Positions 26,073 to 39,480 of a stretch of DNA of 64,000 bases are shown piece after piece. Made by a program: the position numbers and the translations under genes. This DNA comes from Sipunculus nudus (Eukaryota > Annelida > Sipuncula > Golfingiida > Sipunculidae), in the NCBI GenBank assembly GCA_026874595.1, contig CM049318.1, positions 42,326,456-42,390,455 on the forward strand. The letters are read 5' to 3'. The notes beneath the pieces were generated by a model that saw nothing but the letters and a program-made list of their open reading frames with translations, had not been told where the DNA came from and ran no database searches. The first letter of the stretch is position 1, and every line of letters begins with the position of its first letter.

Positions 26073-26140
<68 letters not shown>

Positions 26141-26277
26141 ACTGTGGCCGAATTTTTATTCGCAAAGACTTCAGGTTCGCACTTTCCACGAAAGAGATAT
26201 TATCGCGAAAATAATGCCTCCGCGAATAAGAGACCTAATATACACAGTTAATGTGTTATTTGATTTTCTATAGAGCC

Positions 26278-26355
<78 letters not shown>
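26073..26355. repeat. Two (AT)n microsatellites with a CG-rich spacer
   Basis: AT repeats run 26073-26138 and 26281-26355. The 142-bp spacer contains ATTATCGCGAAAATAATGCC and CGCGAATAAGAG, motifs resembling CGCGAA-type dispersed repeats of invertebrates. The spacer may be a small element that inserted into one AT tract. A 77-codon frame through the tract is not coding. Confidence 0.85.
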
Positions 26356-26359
<4 letters not shown>

Positions 26360-27599
26360 TTAATTACGTATCATCCTTAAAAATAAATCACTGAAACAGT
26401 AAGCTACGTTGCTACACCTGATTTGATTCCAGAGATAGATATGGAAAACAAGTACATGTAGGCCGACGATAGTACTCTCTGTATAACAATAATACTTTCA
26501 AGAGACGGGATAGCTATCTGTTCAGAGAGATACTATATTAGTGACTACTCCCTTTTTGGAGATGAGCGCCCGCGTGAGTTGCCACCGCCCACACCCCCGG
26601 GCCCAGTTCAATTTCACAGCTGTCTGCTGGATAAGTTTGAGGACACAGCAAGAGACGGCTGTAGATTTATTGTTTGTTATGTCACGCAGTCAGTGGAGCG
26701 GTTGAGTGCGTTATATAAGATTCCTGTGTGGATTAATGACGTGAGGGCGCAGGAATCACCGAGTGCCGCGGTCCCCGTTTCCTAGCAAAGATCTGGACAA
26801 AATCGACAGTAGACGAATTTGTGGACCTTTAAGGGATTACAGATCGACGTACCATCCATGGAAGATTATGTCACGTGACCCCAGCCGCTGTTAATTCACA
26901 CTCCGTGCTTGGGGTTATATCGCTTTGCCTACTCTCGGGAGTTTTAATCTGTACTATTTAAATGTTTCCTGACTGGTGGTCATACCCCGACAAACCGGCG
27001 CTATCATTTACCATTCCCCATGGATCGTCTGCCTTTATTCCCGGCATCGTTTGACCTTTTATGTGACCTTTAGCGTTGTCTGTCACTATTTGTCGTGACA
27101 TTTTGACCTGTCGCACCCAGTCATTACAGAGCGTGACCGTGGGGCCCCGCTCCGTCGTTAGAATTGATCTGAACCGTTTGTTGTTCCGCGGCCATTATAT
27201 TTGAAAATGTGGTATGATTACTTTCTGTGTATGGATATAGATTACCGGCATTCAGTTATTACAATAAATCCAGATAATCGGGAATAAAATAACAGAAATG
27301 GCAGAAAGACGGAGAACACAATGGATGTGTTCACACAAAATACACAAAAATCAATGGAGAGAGAGAGAGAGTGAGAGAGCGATAGAGCGAGCAAATAAAT
27401 GGAAACCGTGATGGATTCATTAATGTTCATCTGTCATTTATAAATATAGGAACAAAAACCTCAAAGTTTAAATACAAAGAACAATTGTTATAAAGGACTA
27501 ATCAGCGAGTTGTGAGTTAGTTAACATCAATATTCGGAGGCACAGTATACTTGAAAAAAGAAAAGAATGCCCTGTTTTATATCAAAATCATTAAATAAA
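26356..27599. other. Mixed-composition spacer with a GA-rich tract
   Basis: 26520-27200 is more GC-rich than its surroundings but shows no recognisable exon or RNA. A GA-rich tract lies at 27357-27392. A 68-codon frame at 26579-26785 has no identifiable domain. Confidence 0.5.
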
Positions 27600-27661
27600 T
27601 CAGGTCGTCAGTTTTAAGGGGCGACCCATTTTTAAAAAGATCTCCTTGCAAACCTGAAATT

Positions 27662-27676
27662 AGGTCACTGCGACCT
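27662..27676. promoter_or_regulatory. ERE-like palindrome, one mismatch
   Basis: AGGTCACTGCGACCT matches the inverted-repeat consensus AGGTCA-nnn-TGACCT except for one base in the second half-site. The equivalent site in the 45641 element is perfect. Confidence 0.5.
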
Positions 27677-27801
27677 ATATTCTCAAAGTTAAGGGGTGTC
27701 CACCCCCCAGAAATAATTCTTTTTGCCAAAATTTTATCCTAAACCTTCCATCTTTCACATACAGCTCACCTACCATCAGGGGAAGAACCATAATTATTTT
27801 G

Positions 27802-27828
27802 AGGTCACAAGGTCAGAGGTCAAGGTCA
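27802..27828 (+). promoter_or_regulatory. Four-half-site nuclear-receptor-like module
   Basis: Four perfect AGGTCA hexamers start at 27802, 27810, 27817 and 27823, separated by 2, 1 and 0 bases. These spacings match DR2, DR1 and DR0 response elements, and the last pair contains an extended half-site of the kind bound by orphan receptors. The same 27-nt layout recurs in other units and elements. Receptor binding is inferred, not shown. Confidence 0.55.
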
Positions 27829-28520
27829 CAGAACCAACTTCTTTGAAAAGCCTGTGGATGCATTTTAAGCCAAACCTTTCATCCCAATTCTTTGATCTTT
27901 CACATATAGCTCACCTACTAAGTGGGAGAAGAATCCTATAGATGTTGAGGTCACAAAGTCAAAGGTCAGGGTCACAGGATCCACTTCTTTGAAAAGGTTG
28001 TGAACACATTTCAAGCTAGACCTTTCATTCCAAACCTTTCAGCACTGATATCGCTTCTCTGCCAACAGGGGAAAAGACCTGTTGATTTTGAGGTCAAAGG
28101 TCAAGTTCACAGCACCCTCTTCTTGCTTGGAGTCATTTTCAGGCAAACTTTTCAATCTATACTTTCCATCTGTCATATATGGCTTACCTACCAATAGGGG
28201 AAGAAGCCTAATGATGTTGAGTTCAAAAGGTCAAAGGTCAAGATCACAATATTGTTCTAAATGCTTGTGAATATATTTCAAGTGAAACTGTTCAACCCAA
28301 ACCTTCAGTCTTTCACATATGCCACATCTATGCATCACTGAATGTGATTCAAACTTCATATTTATGGGTCTTTTTTGCATAAAGAAATAACTAATCGATT
28401 TTGAGGTCAGCTGGTCTGGAGGTTAAAGGTTGCAGGTCTAAGTTATTTACTCATTGGTTGCCAAGTAATTACACCCGGCCAGATGTAAGTGGTTGCAAAA
28501 GGCCAAGGTCATAGGTCAGG

Positions 28521-29255
28521 GATGTTCACAATGACTTATTTTGCAGACCATCTCTGTTTTTCTTGTACATATAACCATTGGTTATGGTACATCTCACTGT
28601 GTGGCTGTAATTGTGAGTGATGCTGATGACATATGACTCTCTTTTGTATCAGCCTGTTAAGTGATAAGGCTGAGTGATAAATACCTCTTTACTGCATAAC
28701 AAAAACACTGTTGCCGGAATGCTTCAGCCAGGCATTAAGACTGTGAGAGTATAGTATTAAGGTTTAGCTACTGATTTATAAGATGATGGGAACATTTTGC
28801 AGTTTATTTTAGGGAATCATAGCAATAAACTTAGTTTCCTAGATATCTGAATATTTTTATATAAATCACCAGATATAAAAGCAAATGTTTGTTCTCATAA
28901 TATGGGATATGTACCTGGATTTAGGATGGCTTTTTTTATTACAAGACCTTTAGTCATACTTTCTGCATTTCTTTCCTTTCAGGTTTTGCAGTTTACCTAC
29001 CCTGCTGAGTGATAATAAAAAATATTGGACTTACACTTTTTACATTTGCATATCTATAAATCTAATGTGAGGGCCTGAATATGCCTTTTGAATTGTTTTG
29101 GACATTCATTACTGTAACAACCTTTGGAGAATTTTCTACAAGTTTGGTCTCTTATTGGAGGATGTGTGATATCAAATGTCAGACTTGTCAGAAATCCATT
29201 ATGTTTGCCAGTTAGCCACCTTCGAAATCCTTTTGTCAGTGCAGTTTCAGTGATT
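28521..29255. other. Spacer, nothing recognised
   Basis: AT-rich sequence between two AGGTCA-type elements. No ORF or RNA gene was recognised. Confidence 0.5.
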
Positions 29256-29762
29256 TTTAGCTCAGCTGACTTTTAGTCATGCTGTGCTATAGCGATGGGT
29301 CTTTGTCCGTCGTCCTTCCGTCTGTCCATCCGGCCAGCCGTCCGGCCGTTAGCAGGGCACAAATTGTAACTGTAAGGTCTAGATACATGAACCCTATGCA
29401 GTCTTAGAGGTTCTAAAAAGATCTCCTTGCTGATCTGTTATTAGGTCACTGGGACCTATATTCTCTGAGTTACGGGGTGTGTTTGCACCACCAAGAATTA
29501 ATTCTTATAGCCAAAATAATCATCCCAAATCTTACATGTCAATAGAGGAACAAAACTTTTGATATTTAGGTCTTAGGGCCAAAGGTCAATGTCACAGGAC
29601 CAGCTTCTTGAAAAAAGTTGTGGATGCATTTCAAGTCAGACTTTTCATCCCAAACCTTCCATCTTCCAAGTATGGTCAGATACCATATGGTATACCATCA
29701 GGCTTTAAATACAGGTCATGCTTGTCAGCTGAGCGTCATGACCCATGGGTCACTTGTTTTCT
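29256..29762 (+). mobile_element. Short complete-looking AGGTCA-type element
   Basis: It starts TTTTAGCTCAGCTGAC and then a CCGTC-rich stretch (29305-29350). It ends GTCAGCTGAGCGTCATG, GACCCATGGGTC (29740-29751) and CACTTGTTTTC. GCTCAGCTGAC at the start is repeated inverted near the end, giving subterminal inverted repeats. Inside are an imperfect ERE-like palindrome (29443-29457) and one degenerate four-half-site module (29568-29594). No coding capacity. At about 507 bp it is the shortest two-ended copy in the window. Confidence 0.75.
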
Positions 29763-31744
29763 TGACAGACCGAGTTAATTTTGCGTTGTGGAAATGCCTG
29801 AGGGATTATTCAGATACTGGCTATTGACAAAGAATGTCATATAGCCCCGGGACGTTGCGGTTCGCTTTATTGTTTCCCTGGGGACAATAGATGGGTCAGT
29901 TCGCCGTGTATATTTCGGATTGAACAATCCAATGTATACAAATAACTCAATTGTTTTTTAAATATTTAGTCAAACACCTATTTTCCGAAAATCAAATATG
30001 CAGTTAGGTATTCAAGGATTATCTTACAATTGGAAAATATATTTTTCCAATTAAAATTAACCTGAAGCATTAGTCTTGTCCTCGAGAGTTTCTGATAATC
30101 GATGTTTTTGATAACTAAAAGTGTATTGAGGGTAATTTCGTCGGGAGTGATATGCAAGAATGTTAAGGGAACATGTTCTCTCCCGAGTTGTAATAAAATA
30201 GGTGCCTAGTGAAATGATATGCAATATTAAATATAAATAAGAAATCTGTCTCGGTTTACTGCAAATGACTTTCCATTTGTGCTGGTTTTTGAGTTTGCAA
30301 TAAAAGCGATTCAACAAAACACGAGAAAGATGAAACTAGGTGAAAAATGCCTGTTTATTTGTAAGTAGGACCGATCATGTTATATTTCTGTTGACGCCGA
30401 CGTCTACAACAATCCTCTTCCACAATAATGATGCTTTTAGAAATCTCTAAATATCTTTACATGCCAGATCTTTTTTTAGCTTTTTTTAGGTAAAATCATG
30501 TTTACCTATGTAAATGCAACATGTTGAGAGTGAATTGTCAACAAACCCAACCCGGTGGGTGATATAAGGAGAATTATGGATGGATTTATTTGAATTACGC
30601 CATGTTTGCTTTTTTGTGCAAAATGTTCAAAGTTATATTTTATGAAGAAGTTCAAATACTTATCAGTTTGATGCCTTTATATTAATGTTTTATATGTAAT
30701 AACGTCCGTGGGTATATGCAGTCCTATGACAGAACTATCTTTTTTCAGAATTTTGTATTTTGATAAACTAAACAATATACTGTGTCCACATAGTAGAGAA
30801 GCAGCTAAACGTTTTCGTATTTCGTCAACCATATTTCACGATAAAAACTTAAAATGACAATCTAAATTTTTTAAAAGCATCTACTGACACCGCGAACATT
30901 CCGGGGTACAATTTGCCATTCCTTGTATTTGGCCCTTAACGTGAATTATGTTTGCTTTATTAAGAGTTAGATATGTCATATTGATCAGATGATTTCTCCA
31001 GGGTTTGACGGATAAAATTAATTTTTTATATCTGAACTGTAGGCTTGCGTGCTTGCCCCTCATTCATTTGCTTACTCTACGCATTGCACAATCAAGGATA
31101 GCGTATTTTATGATGCTAACGAACAGCTGTGAATCTATTGAAATAAAAAACAAAAATTTGGGTGCAAAATATATTTTTAATGTAGATCCTGTTACAATGA
31201 CGTACACGTGACTTACCAGCATTCACGTAGGCTCAGCAGACGATGGCGGTATCATGCAGAATATATTAAAACACTCTATTGATCATGCGATATTTACCCA
31301 GCGTCGTTAATACGTACAGCACAGGTGCCGGGCTTTAAGCGTCCCATAAAAAAAACACATAAAACCATTATGTTTGAACAACAAGGTTATTGCAGTCAAT
31401 ATTGATGCAAGTCACATATTTTCATAGACGAAAGGTTTCCTGTTTCAGGGCACGCGCCCAGTAGACGCCATTGTAAGAGGCTTTCATTTTCTATATTGTT
31501 ATAATCTCCGCAAATGGCACTTTCAATGAGGGGTGTAACGTAAAGCTGCCTTGGATCGTCATGAGACATGCCACTTGTTGAGTCAACTTTGATCAAATTT
31601 TCGGCGAAGCAAAGGTCCCAATACGTGACTAATACGTAATTGTAAGTACCGGCTTTAAAGGAAATAATAGTTTTTAAGAGGAAACCCAGCTGACGTTTCC
31701 CAAAACTAATCCCCTGAAAGATAAACATAATCTCTTGTGTGTTA
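29763..31744. other. AT-rich spacer, nothing recognised
   Basis: Open frames on both strands reach 110 codons (31396-31728, minus) without a recognisable domain. No RNA gene was seen. Confidence 0.5.
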
Positions 31745-34700
31745 AGGGTAAAGTGGTTTATAGCTGCTTCATAAGTAAACCTAGTTCATGTTAAAAAGTG
31801 GTTTATAGCTGAGTCATTAGGAAACCCTGTTCCTGTTAAACCTGGTTAATAGCTGGGTCATTAGGAAACTCTGTTCATGTTAAACGTGGTTTATAGCTGA
31901 GTCATTAGGAAACCCTGTTCATGTTAAAATTGGTTTATAGCTGAGTCATTAGGAAACCCTGTTCCTGTTAAACCTGGTTAATAGCTGGGTCATTAGGAAA
32001 CCCTGTTCATGTTAAACGTGGTTTATAGCTGAGTCATTAGGAAACCCTGTTCATGTTAAAAGTGGTTTATACCTGAGTCATTAGGAAACCCTGTTCCTGT
32101 TAAAAGTGGTTTATGGCTGAGTCATTAGGAAACCCTGTTCCTGTTAAACCTGGTTAATAGCTGGGTCATTGGGACACTCTGTTCATGTTAAACTAGGTTT
32201 ATAGCTGCTTCATTAGGAATCCCTGTTCATGTTAAACGTGGTTTATAGCTGCTTCATTAGGAAACCTTGTTCATGTTAAACGTTGTTTATAGCTGCTTCA
32301 GTAGGAAACCCTGTTCATGTTATAAGTTGTTTATAGCTGAGTCATTAGGAAACCCTGTTCCTGTTAAACCTGGTTAATAGCTGGGTCATTAGGAAACTCT
32401 GTTCATGTTAAACGTGGTTAAAAGCTGCTTTATTAGGAAACTGTTCATGTTAAACGTGGTTTATAGCTGCTTCAGTAGGAAACCCTGTTCATGTTCAACC
32501 TGGTTTACAGCTGCTTCATTATGAAAGCCTGTTCGTGTTAAAGTGGTTTATAGCTGAGTCATTAGGAAACCCTGTTCCTGTTAAACGTGGTTTATAGCTG
32601 CTTCATTATGAAACCCTGTTCATGTTAATCGTGGTTTATAGCTCCTTTATTAGGAAACTCTGTTCATGTTCAACCTGGTTTACAGCTGCTTCATTAGGAA
32701 ACCCTGTTCATGTAAAATGTGGTTTATAGCTGCTTCAGTAGGAAACCCTGTTCATGTTAAAAGTGGTTTATAGCTGAGTCATTAGGAAACCCTGTTCCTG
32801 TTAAACCTGGTTAATAGCTGGGTCATTAGGAAACCCTGTTCATGTTAAATGTGGTTTTAGCTGCTTTATTGGGAGACTCTGTTCATGTTCAACCTGGTTT
32901 ACAGCTGCGTCATTAGGAATCCCTGATCATGTTAAAAGTGGTTTATAGCTGCTTCAGTAGGAAACTCTGTTCATGTAAAACGTGGTTTACAGCTGCTTTA
33001 TTAGGACACTCTGTTCATGTTCAACTTGGTTTACAGCTGCTTCATTAGGAATCCCTGATCATGTTAAACGTGGTTTACAGCTGCTTTATTAGGAAACTCA
33101 GTTCATGTTCAACTTGGTTTACAGCTGCTTCATTAGGAATGCCTGATCATGTTAAACGTGGATTAATAGCTGCTTCAGTAGGAAACCCTGTTCATGTTAA
33201 AAGTGGTTTATAGCTGGGTCATTAGGAAACCCTGCTCCTGTTAAACCTGGTTAATAGCTGGGTCATTAGGAAACCCTGTTCATGTTAAACGTGGTTTATA
33301 GCTGCTTCATTAGGAAACCCTGTTCATGTTAAACGTGGTTTATAGCTGCTTCATTAGGAAACCCTGTTCATGTTAAACGTGGTTTATAATGCTTCAGTAG
33401 GAAACCCTGTTCATGTTAAACGTGGTTTATAGCTGCTTTATTAGGAAACTCTGTTCATGTTTAACGTGGTTTATAGCTGCTTCAATAGGAAACCCTGTTC
33501 ATGTTCAACCTGGTTTACAGCTGCTTCATTAGGAAACTCTTTTCATGTTAAACGTGGTTTATAGCTGCTTCAGTAGGAAACCCTGTTCATGTTAAACGTG
33601 GTTTATAGCTGCTTCATTAGATAACCCTGTTCATGTTAAACGTGGTTTATAGCTGCTTCAGTAGGAAACCCTGTTCCTGTTAAACCTGGTTAATAGCTGG
33701 GTCATTAGGAAACCCTGTTCATGTTAAACGTGGTTTATAGCTGCTTCATTAGGAAACCCTGTTCATGTTCAACCTGGTTTACAGCTGCTTCATTATGAAA
33801 CCCTGTTCGTGTTAAAAGTGGTTTATAGCTGAGTCATTAGGAAACCCTGTTCCTGTTAAACCTGGTTAATAGCTGGGTCATTAGGAAACCCTGTTCATGT
33901 TAAACGTGGTTTATAGCTGCTTCATTATGAAACCCTGTTCATGTTAATCGTGGTTTATAACTCCTTTATTCGGAAACTCTGTTCATGTTCAACCTGGTTT
34001 ACAGCTGCTTCATTAGGAATCCCTGTTCATGTAAAACGTGGTTTATAGCTGCTTCAGTAGGAAACCCTGTTCATGTTAAAAGTGGTTTATAGCTGAGTCA
34101 TTAGGAAACCCTGTTCCTGTTAAACCTGGTTAATAGCTGGGTCATTAGGAAACCCTGTTCATGTTAAGTGTGGTTTATAGCTGCTTTATTGGGAGACTCT
34201 GTTCATGTTCAACCTGGTTTACAGCTGCGTCATTAGGAATCCCTGATCATGTTAAACGTGGTTTATAGCTGCTTCATGATAAAACCCTGTTCATGTTAAA
34301 AGTGGTTTATAGCTGCTTCAGTAGGAAACTCTGTTCATGTTCAACCTGGTTTACAGCTGCTTCATTAGGAAACTCTTTTCATGTTAAACGTGGTTTATAG
34401 CTGCTTCAGTAGGAAACCCTGTTCATGTTAAACGTGGTTTATAGCTGCTTCATTAAATAACCCTGTTCATGTTAAACGTGGTTTATAGCTGCTTCAGTAG
34501 GAAACCCTGTTCATGTTTAAAGTGGTTTATAGCTGAGTCATTAGGAAACACTGTTCATGTTCAACCTGGTTTACAGCTGCTTCATTAGGAAACTCTTTTC
34601 ATGTTAAACGTGGTTTATAGCTGCTTCAGTAGGAAACCCTGTTCATGTTCAACGTGGTTTATAGCTGCTTCATTATGAAACCCTGTTCATGTTAAACCTC

Positions 34701-37700
34701 CTTAAAAGCTGGGTCATTAGGAAACTCTGTTCATGTTAAACGTGGTTTATAGCTGCTCTATTAGGAAACTCTGTTCATGTTAAACGTGGTTTATAGCTGC
34801 TTCATGATAAAACCCTGTTCATGTTAAAAGTGGTTTATAGCTGCTTCAGTAGGAAACTCTGTTCATGTTAAACGTGGTTTACAGCTGCTTTATTAGGAAA
34901 CTCTGTTCATGTTCAACTTGGTTTACAGCTGCTTCATTAGGATTCCCTGATCATGTTAAACGTGGTTTACAGCTGCTTTATTAGGAAACTCTGTTCATGT
35001 TCAACTTGGTTTACAGCTACTTCATTAGGAATCCCTGATCATGTTAAACGTGGTTTACAGCTGCTTTATTAGGAAACTCTGTTCATGTTAAACGTGGTTT
35101 ATAGCTGCTTCATTAGGAAACCCTGTTCATGTTAAACGTTGTTTATAGCTGCTTCAGTAGGAAACTCTGTTCATGTTAAACGTGGTTTACAGCTGCTTTA
35201 TTAGGAAACTCTGTTCATGTTCAACTTGGTCTACAGCTGCTTCATTAGGAATCCCTGATCATGTTAAACGTGGTTTACAGCTGCTTTATTAGGAAACTCT
35301 GTTCATGTTAAACGTGGGTTATAGCTGCTTCATTAGGAAACCCTGTTCATGTTAAACGTTGTTTATAGCTGCTTCAGTAGGAAACTCTGTTCATGTTAAA
35401 CGTGGTTTACAGCTGCTTTATTAGGAAACTGTTTTCATGTTAAACGTGGTTTATAGCTGCTTCAGTAGGAAACCCTGTTCATGTTCGACCTGGTTTACAG
35501 CTGCTTCATTAGGAATCCCTGTTCATGTTAAACGTGGTTTTATAGCTGCTTCATTAGGAAACCCTGTTCATGTTAAACGTGGTTTATAGCTGCTTTATTA
35601 GAAAACTCTTTTCATGTTAAATGTGGTTTATAGCTGCTTCAGTAGGAAACACTGTTCATGTTCAACGTGGTTTATAGCTGCTTCATTAGGAAACCCTGTT
35701 CATGTTAAATGTGGTTTATAGCTGCTTCAGTAGGAAACCCTGTTCATGTTAAACGTGGTTTATAGCTGCTTTATTAGGAAATTCTGTTCATGTTAAACGT
35801 GGTTTATATCTGCTTCAGTAGAAAACCCTGTTCATGTTCAACCTGGTTTACAGCTGCTTCATTAGGAAACTTTTTTCATGTTAAACGTGGTTTATAGCTG
35901 CTTCAGTAGGAAACCCTGTTCATGTTCAACGTGGTTTATAGCTGCTTCATTATGAAACCCTGTTCATGTTAAACCTCCTTAAAAGCTGGGTCATTAGGAA
36001 ACTCTGTTCATGTTAAACGTGGTTTATAGCTGCTTTATTAGGAAACTCTGTTCATGTTCAACCTGGTTTACAGCTGCTTCATTAGGAATCCCTGTTCATG
36101 TTAAACGTGGTTTATAGCTGCTTCATTAGGAAACCCTGTTCATGTTAAAAGTGGTTTATAGCTGAGTCATTAGGAAACCCTGTTCCTGGTAAACCTGGTT
36201 AATTGCTGGGTCATTAGGAAACTCTGTTCATGTTAAACGTGGTTTATAGCTGCTTCATTAGGAAACTCTGTTCATGTTCAATCTGGTTTACAGCTACTTC
36301 ATTAGGAATCCCTGTTCATGTTAAACGTGGTTTATAGCTGCTTCATTAGGAAACCCTGTTCATGTAAAACGTGATTTATAGCTGCTTCAGTAGGAAACCC
36401 TGTTCATGTTAAAAGTGGTTTATAGCTGGGTCATTAGGAAACCCTGTTCCTGTTAAACCTGGTTAATAGCTGGGTCATTAGGAAACCCTGTTCATGTTAA
36501 ACGTGGTTTATAGCTGCTTCATTAGGAAACCCTGTTCATGTTAAACGTGGTTGATAGCTGCTTCATTAGGAAACCCTGTTCATGTTAAACGTGGTTTATA
36601 ATGCTTCAGTAGGAAACCCTGTTCATGTTAAACGTGGTTTATAGCTGCTTTATTAGGAAACTCTTTTCAATTTTAACGTGGTTTATAGCTGCTTCAATAG
36701 GAAACCCTGTTCATGTTCAACCTGGTTTACAGCTGCTTCATTAGGAAACTCTTTTCATGTTAAACGTGGTTTATAGCTGCTTCAGTAGTAAACCCTGTTC
36801 ATGTTAAACGTGGTTTATAGCTGCTTCATTAGGAAACCCTGTTCATGTTAAACGTGGTTTATTGCTGCTTCAGTAGGAAACCCTGTTCATGTTTAAAGTG
36901 GTTTATAGCTGAGTCATTAGGAAACACTGTTCATGTTCAACCTGGTTTACAGCTGCTTCATTAGGAATCCCTGTTCATGTTAAACCTGGTTTATAGCTAA
37001 GTCATTAAGAAACCCTGTTCCTGTTAAAAGTGGTTTATAGCTGATTCAGTAGGAAACTCTGTTCATGTTAAACGTGGTTTATAGCTGCTTTATTAGGAAA
37101 CTCTGTTCATGTTAAACGTGGTTTTTAGCTGAGTCATTAGGAAACCCTGTTCCTGTTAAACCTGATTAATAGCTGGGTCATTAGGAAACCCTGTTCATGT
37201 TAAATGCGGTTTATAGCTGCTTTATTAGGAAACTCTGTTCATGTTCAACCTGGTTTACAGCTGCTTCATTAGGAATCCCTGTTCATGTTAAACGTGGTTT
37301 ATAGCTGCTTCATGATGAAACCCTGTTCATGTTAAAAGTGGTTTATAGCTGAGTCATTAGGAAACCCTGTTCCTGTTAAACCTGGTTAATAGGTGGGTCA
37401 TTAGGAAACCCTGTTTATGTTAAACCTGGTAATAGCTGGGTCATTAGGAAGCTCTATTCATATTAAACGTGGTTTATAGCTGCTTTATTAGGAAACTCTG
37501 TTCATGTTCAACCTGGTTTAAAGCTGCTTCATTAGGAATCCCTGTTCATGTTAAACGTGGTTTATAGCTGCTTCATTAGGAAACCCTGTTCATGTTAAAC
37601 GTTGTTTATAGCTGCTTCAGTAGGAAACCCTGTTCATGTTCAGCGTGGTTTACAGCTGCTTCATTTGGAAACCCTGTTCATGTTAAACGTGGTTTATAGC

Positions 37701-37874
37701 TGCCTCATTAGGAATCCCTGTTAATGTTGAACGTGGTTTATAGCTGCTTCAGTAGGAAACCCTGTTCATGTTAAATGTGGTTTATTGCTGCTTCATTAGG
37801 AAACCCTTTTCAGGTTAAACGTGGATTATAGCTGCTTCATTAGGAAACCCTGTTCAGGTTAAACGTGGTTTATA
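31745..37874. repeat. 44-bp minisatellite array, about 140 copies
   Basis: The unit contains GTGGTTTATAGCTGCTTCAT, then TAGGAAACCCTGTTCATG and TTAAAC. Main variants are GAGTCATTAGG with TTCCTGTTAAACC, GGGTCATTAGG after TTAATAGCT, and TTTACAGCTGC with ATGTTCAACC. Variants follow a recurring order: a three-unit (about 132-bp) block of TTCAGTAGG, GAGTCATTAGG and TTAATAGCTGGGTC types recurs near 32720, 34030 and 36380. No ORF is supported. It is the longest array in the window and ends sharply at 37874. Confidence 0.95.
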
Positions 37875-38358
37875 CGCATCAAAAAAGGTTTGCCCTTCAG
37901 ACAAATTCCAAATTTAGACGAAATATCGCATCTGAATGCAGAAATTTTCCTACAGGGTATTAGTAGAACCATATAAAACTTAAAAAATCCTATAAATCCT
38001 TTGTGGTTGTATTTATCAGAAAAAATAATATTTTAGATAATTTGTCGTGGTAAACTGCTGTTACAGGGCTCCTCCGTACTCATTCATCACAATTTTAATT
38101 CACCCAAATTACAATTTCACACGATGCTTAATTTTTTTAAAATTTTTAACGTAGATATTATCGTTTGTTCATCAGACTTATAGGTACGAGTACAGCACGT
38201 CACGCGTATTAAAGTAACAATTTATATGTTTACGCGCATATAGCCTATTCATATTATACATTATTAAATAATACTTAATGAAAAAGCAACAAATATCAAG
38301 CTGCATATTTTTACTACCCAATCACATAACACAATCAGTTGTGACAATACATACAAAT
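37875..38358. other. AT-rich spacer, nothing recognised
   Basis: Unique-looking sequence between the 44-bp array and the LTR-like element. Confidence 0.5.
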
Positions 38359-39157
38359 TGTTACGGAACCTAATATAAACAGATCACGTATGCGTGATGA
38401 ACACAAATTTTGTAATGGAGATAAAAACAAATCAGATTCTGTAACACTAGGCAGCGTGAAATGTCTTGGGGAATGAATAAAGAAGTCAATGTTTTTTGTT
38501 AACAAATAACTATTATTTATTCTTAAAACAACCCTAACAATACAATACACTAAATCAATACAATTATACAGTAAAACAGCGGTATAGCAACAAGTCAATA
38601 CAATCACATATATAATGGTACAGTACCTGGACACCAACACCATCACAACGATAAATCCTTTAAATGTAAACTCTCTGAGAATGACAGTCCAGTGGATAGC
38701 TCTTGCAACAACCCAGAAAGTAAACTGAAGTCCAAATGCATAAAATCCAGAAGAAAGTCTTTGAAAATGTATAATCGCCGCATTCGTCGGATAAAGTCCT
38801 AGAATCTGACACACGCTTCTGCGTCCGCTGGAATCTGCTCTGCTGTCTCTCTCTCTGTCCTCTGGTTAAACACAGCCCCTTATATACCTTCACACCACAA
38901 GCCGAGAATTTTCCACTTCTCGAACAGTCTATAAGATCTGTACAGTTAACACGCGTTTCAGGAACTCTCGAGAAAAACATAGCCGTGTGTATCCCAACAC
39001 ACCGGGGTCATCACGTGACCCACGACCAAGCGTGAAAGACCAAGGCTTACATGACAACGACAGCACGGATCAAACATAGAATGTAATACGCGGCCAGACA
39101 CGAGTGCCACAACAGGAGTTACGCCCGTGTCACATAATAAAAAGAGCACCTGTAACA
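38359..39157 (-). mobile_element. Solo LTR-like element
   Basis: On the minus strand the 799-bp segment begins TGTTACAGG and ends CCGTAACA, giving the TG...CA ends and a 6-bp inverted terminus (TGTTAC/GTAACA) typical of long terminal repeats. It contains a TATA box (TATATAAGG on the minus strand, about 38877-38886) and an AATAAA signal near 38515. No primer-binding site, gag or pol sequence flanks it, so it is read as a solo LTR. A target duplication is not convincing because the right flank is an AT microsatellite. Overlapping minus-strand frames of 159 and 106 codons are probably incidental. Confidence 0.55.

Positions 39158-39229
<72 letters not shown>
39158..39229. repeat. (AT)n microsatellite
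   Basis: About 70 bp of nearly pure AT dinucleotides abutting the LTR-like element. Open frames on both strands through it (poly-IY) are artefacts. Confidence 0.95.
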
Positions 39230-39231
<2 letters not shown>

Positions 39232-39448
39232 CTCACCGTAAGAGTATTTACCGGTGCTGGAAACAGAAATAAGAAACTGTTTGAGATATTTTTATTTTTA
39301 TTTCGAATATTTTTTCCTTTCTACGTAATAGGACGCTCCTATAGGAATATATATTTTGGTCAAAATATTTGGTCAACTTCGATTACAATTTTTATGCTTT
39401 ATCTTATTCCCCTTTCTATGGTGGCAGATTCAGGACATCGAAATATAT

Positions 39449-39468
39449 TATCTCGATATATCGAGATA
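39449..39468. repeat. Perfect 20-bp palindrome
   Basis: TATCTCGATA followed immediately by its reverse complement, with no loop. Confidence 0.8.
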
Positions 39469-39480
39469 TTATTTTAAAGT

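Larger units (their letters stand above)
27600..28520 (+). mobile_element. AGGTCA-rich mollusc-type interspersed repeat, 5'-truncated
   Basis: The sequence AAAAAGATCTCCTTGC, then TTAGGTCACT and GACCTATATTCTC, is shared with the elements at 29256 and 45641. The body is a degenerate tandem of about 140 bp. Each unit carries a pyrimidine-rich stretch (CCTTTCATCCC, CTTTCACATAT), GCTCACCTACC and a cluster of AGGTCA half-sites (27802-27828, 27948-27974, 28091-28103, 28220-28246). A further AGGTCA-T-AGGTCA lies at 28506-28518. The CCGTC-rich start seen in other copies is missing. There is no coding sequence; the mobility class is not established here. Confidence 0.75.

Noticed and set aside
26040-26273. 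ORF with poly-IY stretch, and a similar one at 39127-39477
   Set aside because: Translation of AT microsatellites.
38335-38814. 159-codon hydrophobic minus-strand ORF as a membrane protein
   Set aside because: It lies within the LTR-like element, overlaps another frame on the same strand and has no recognisable family pattern.
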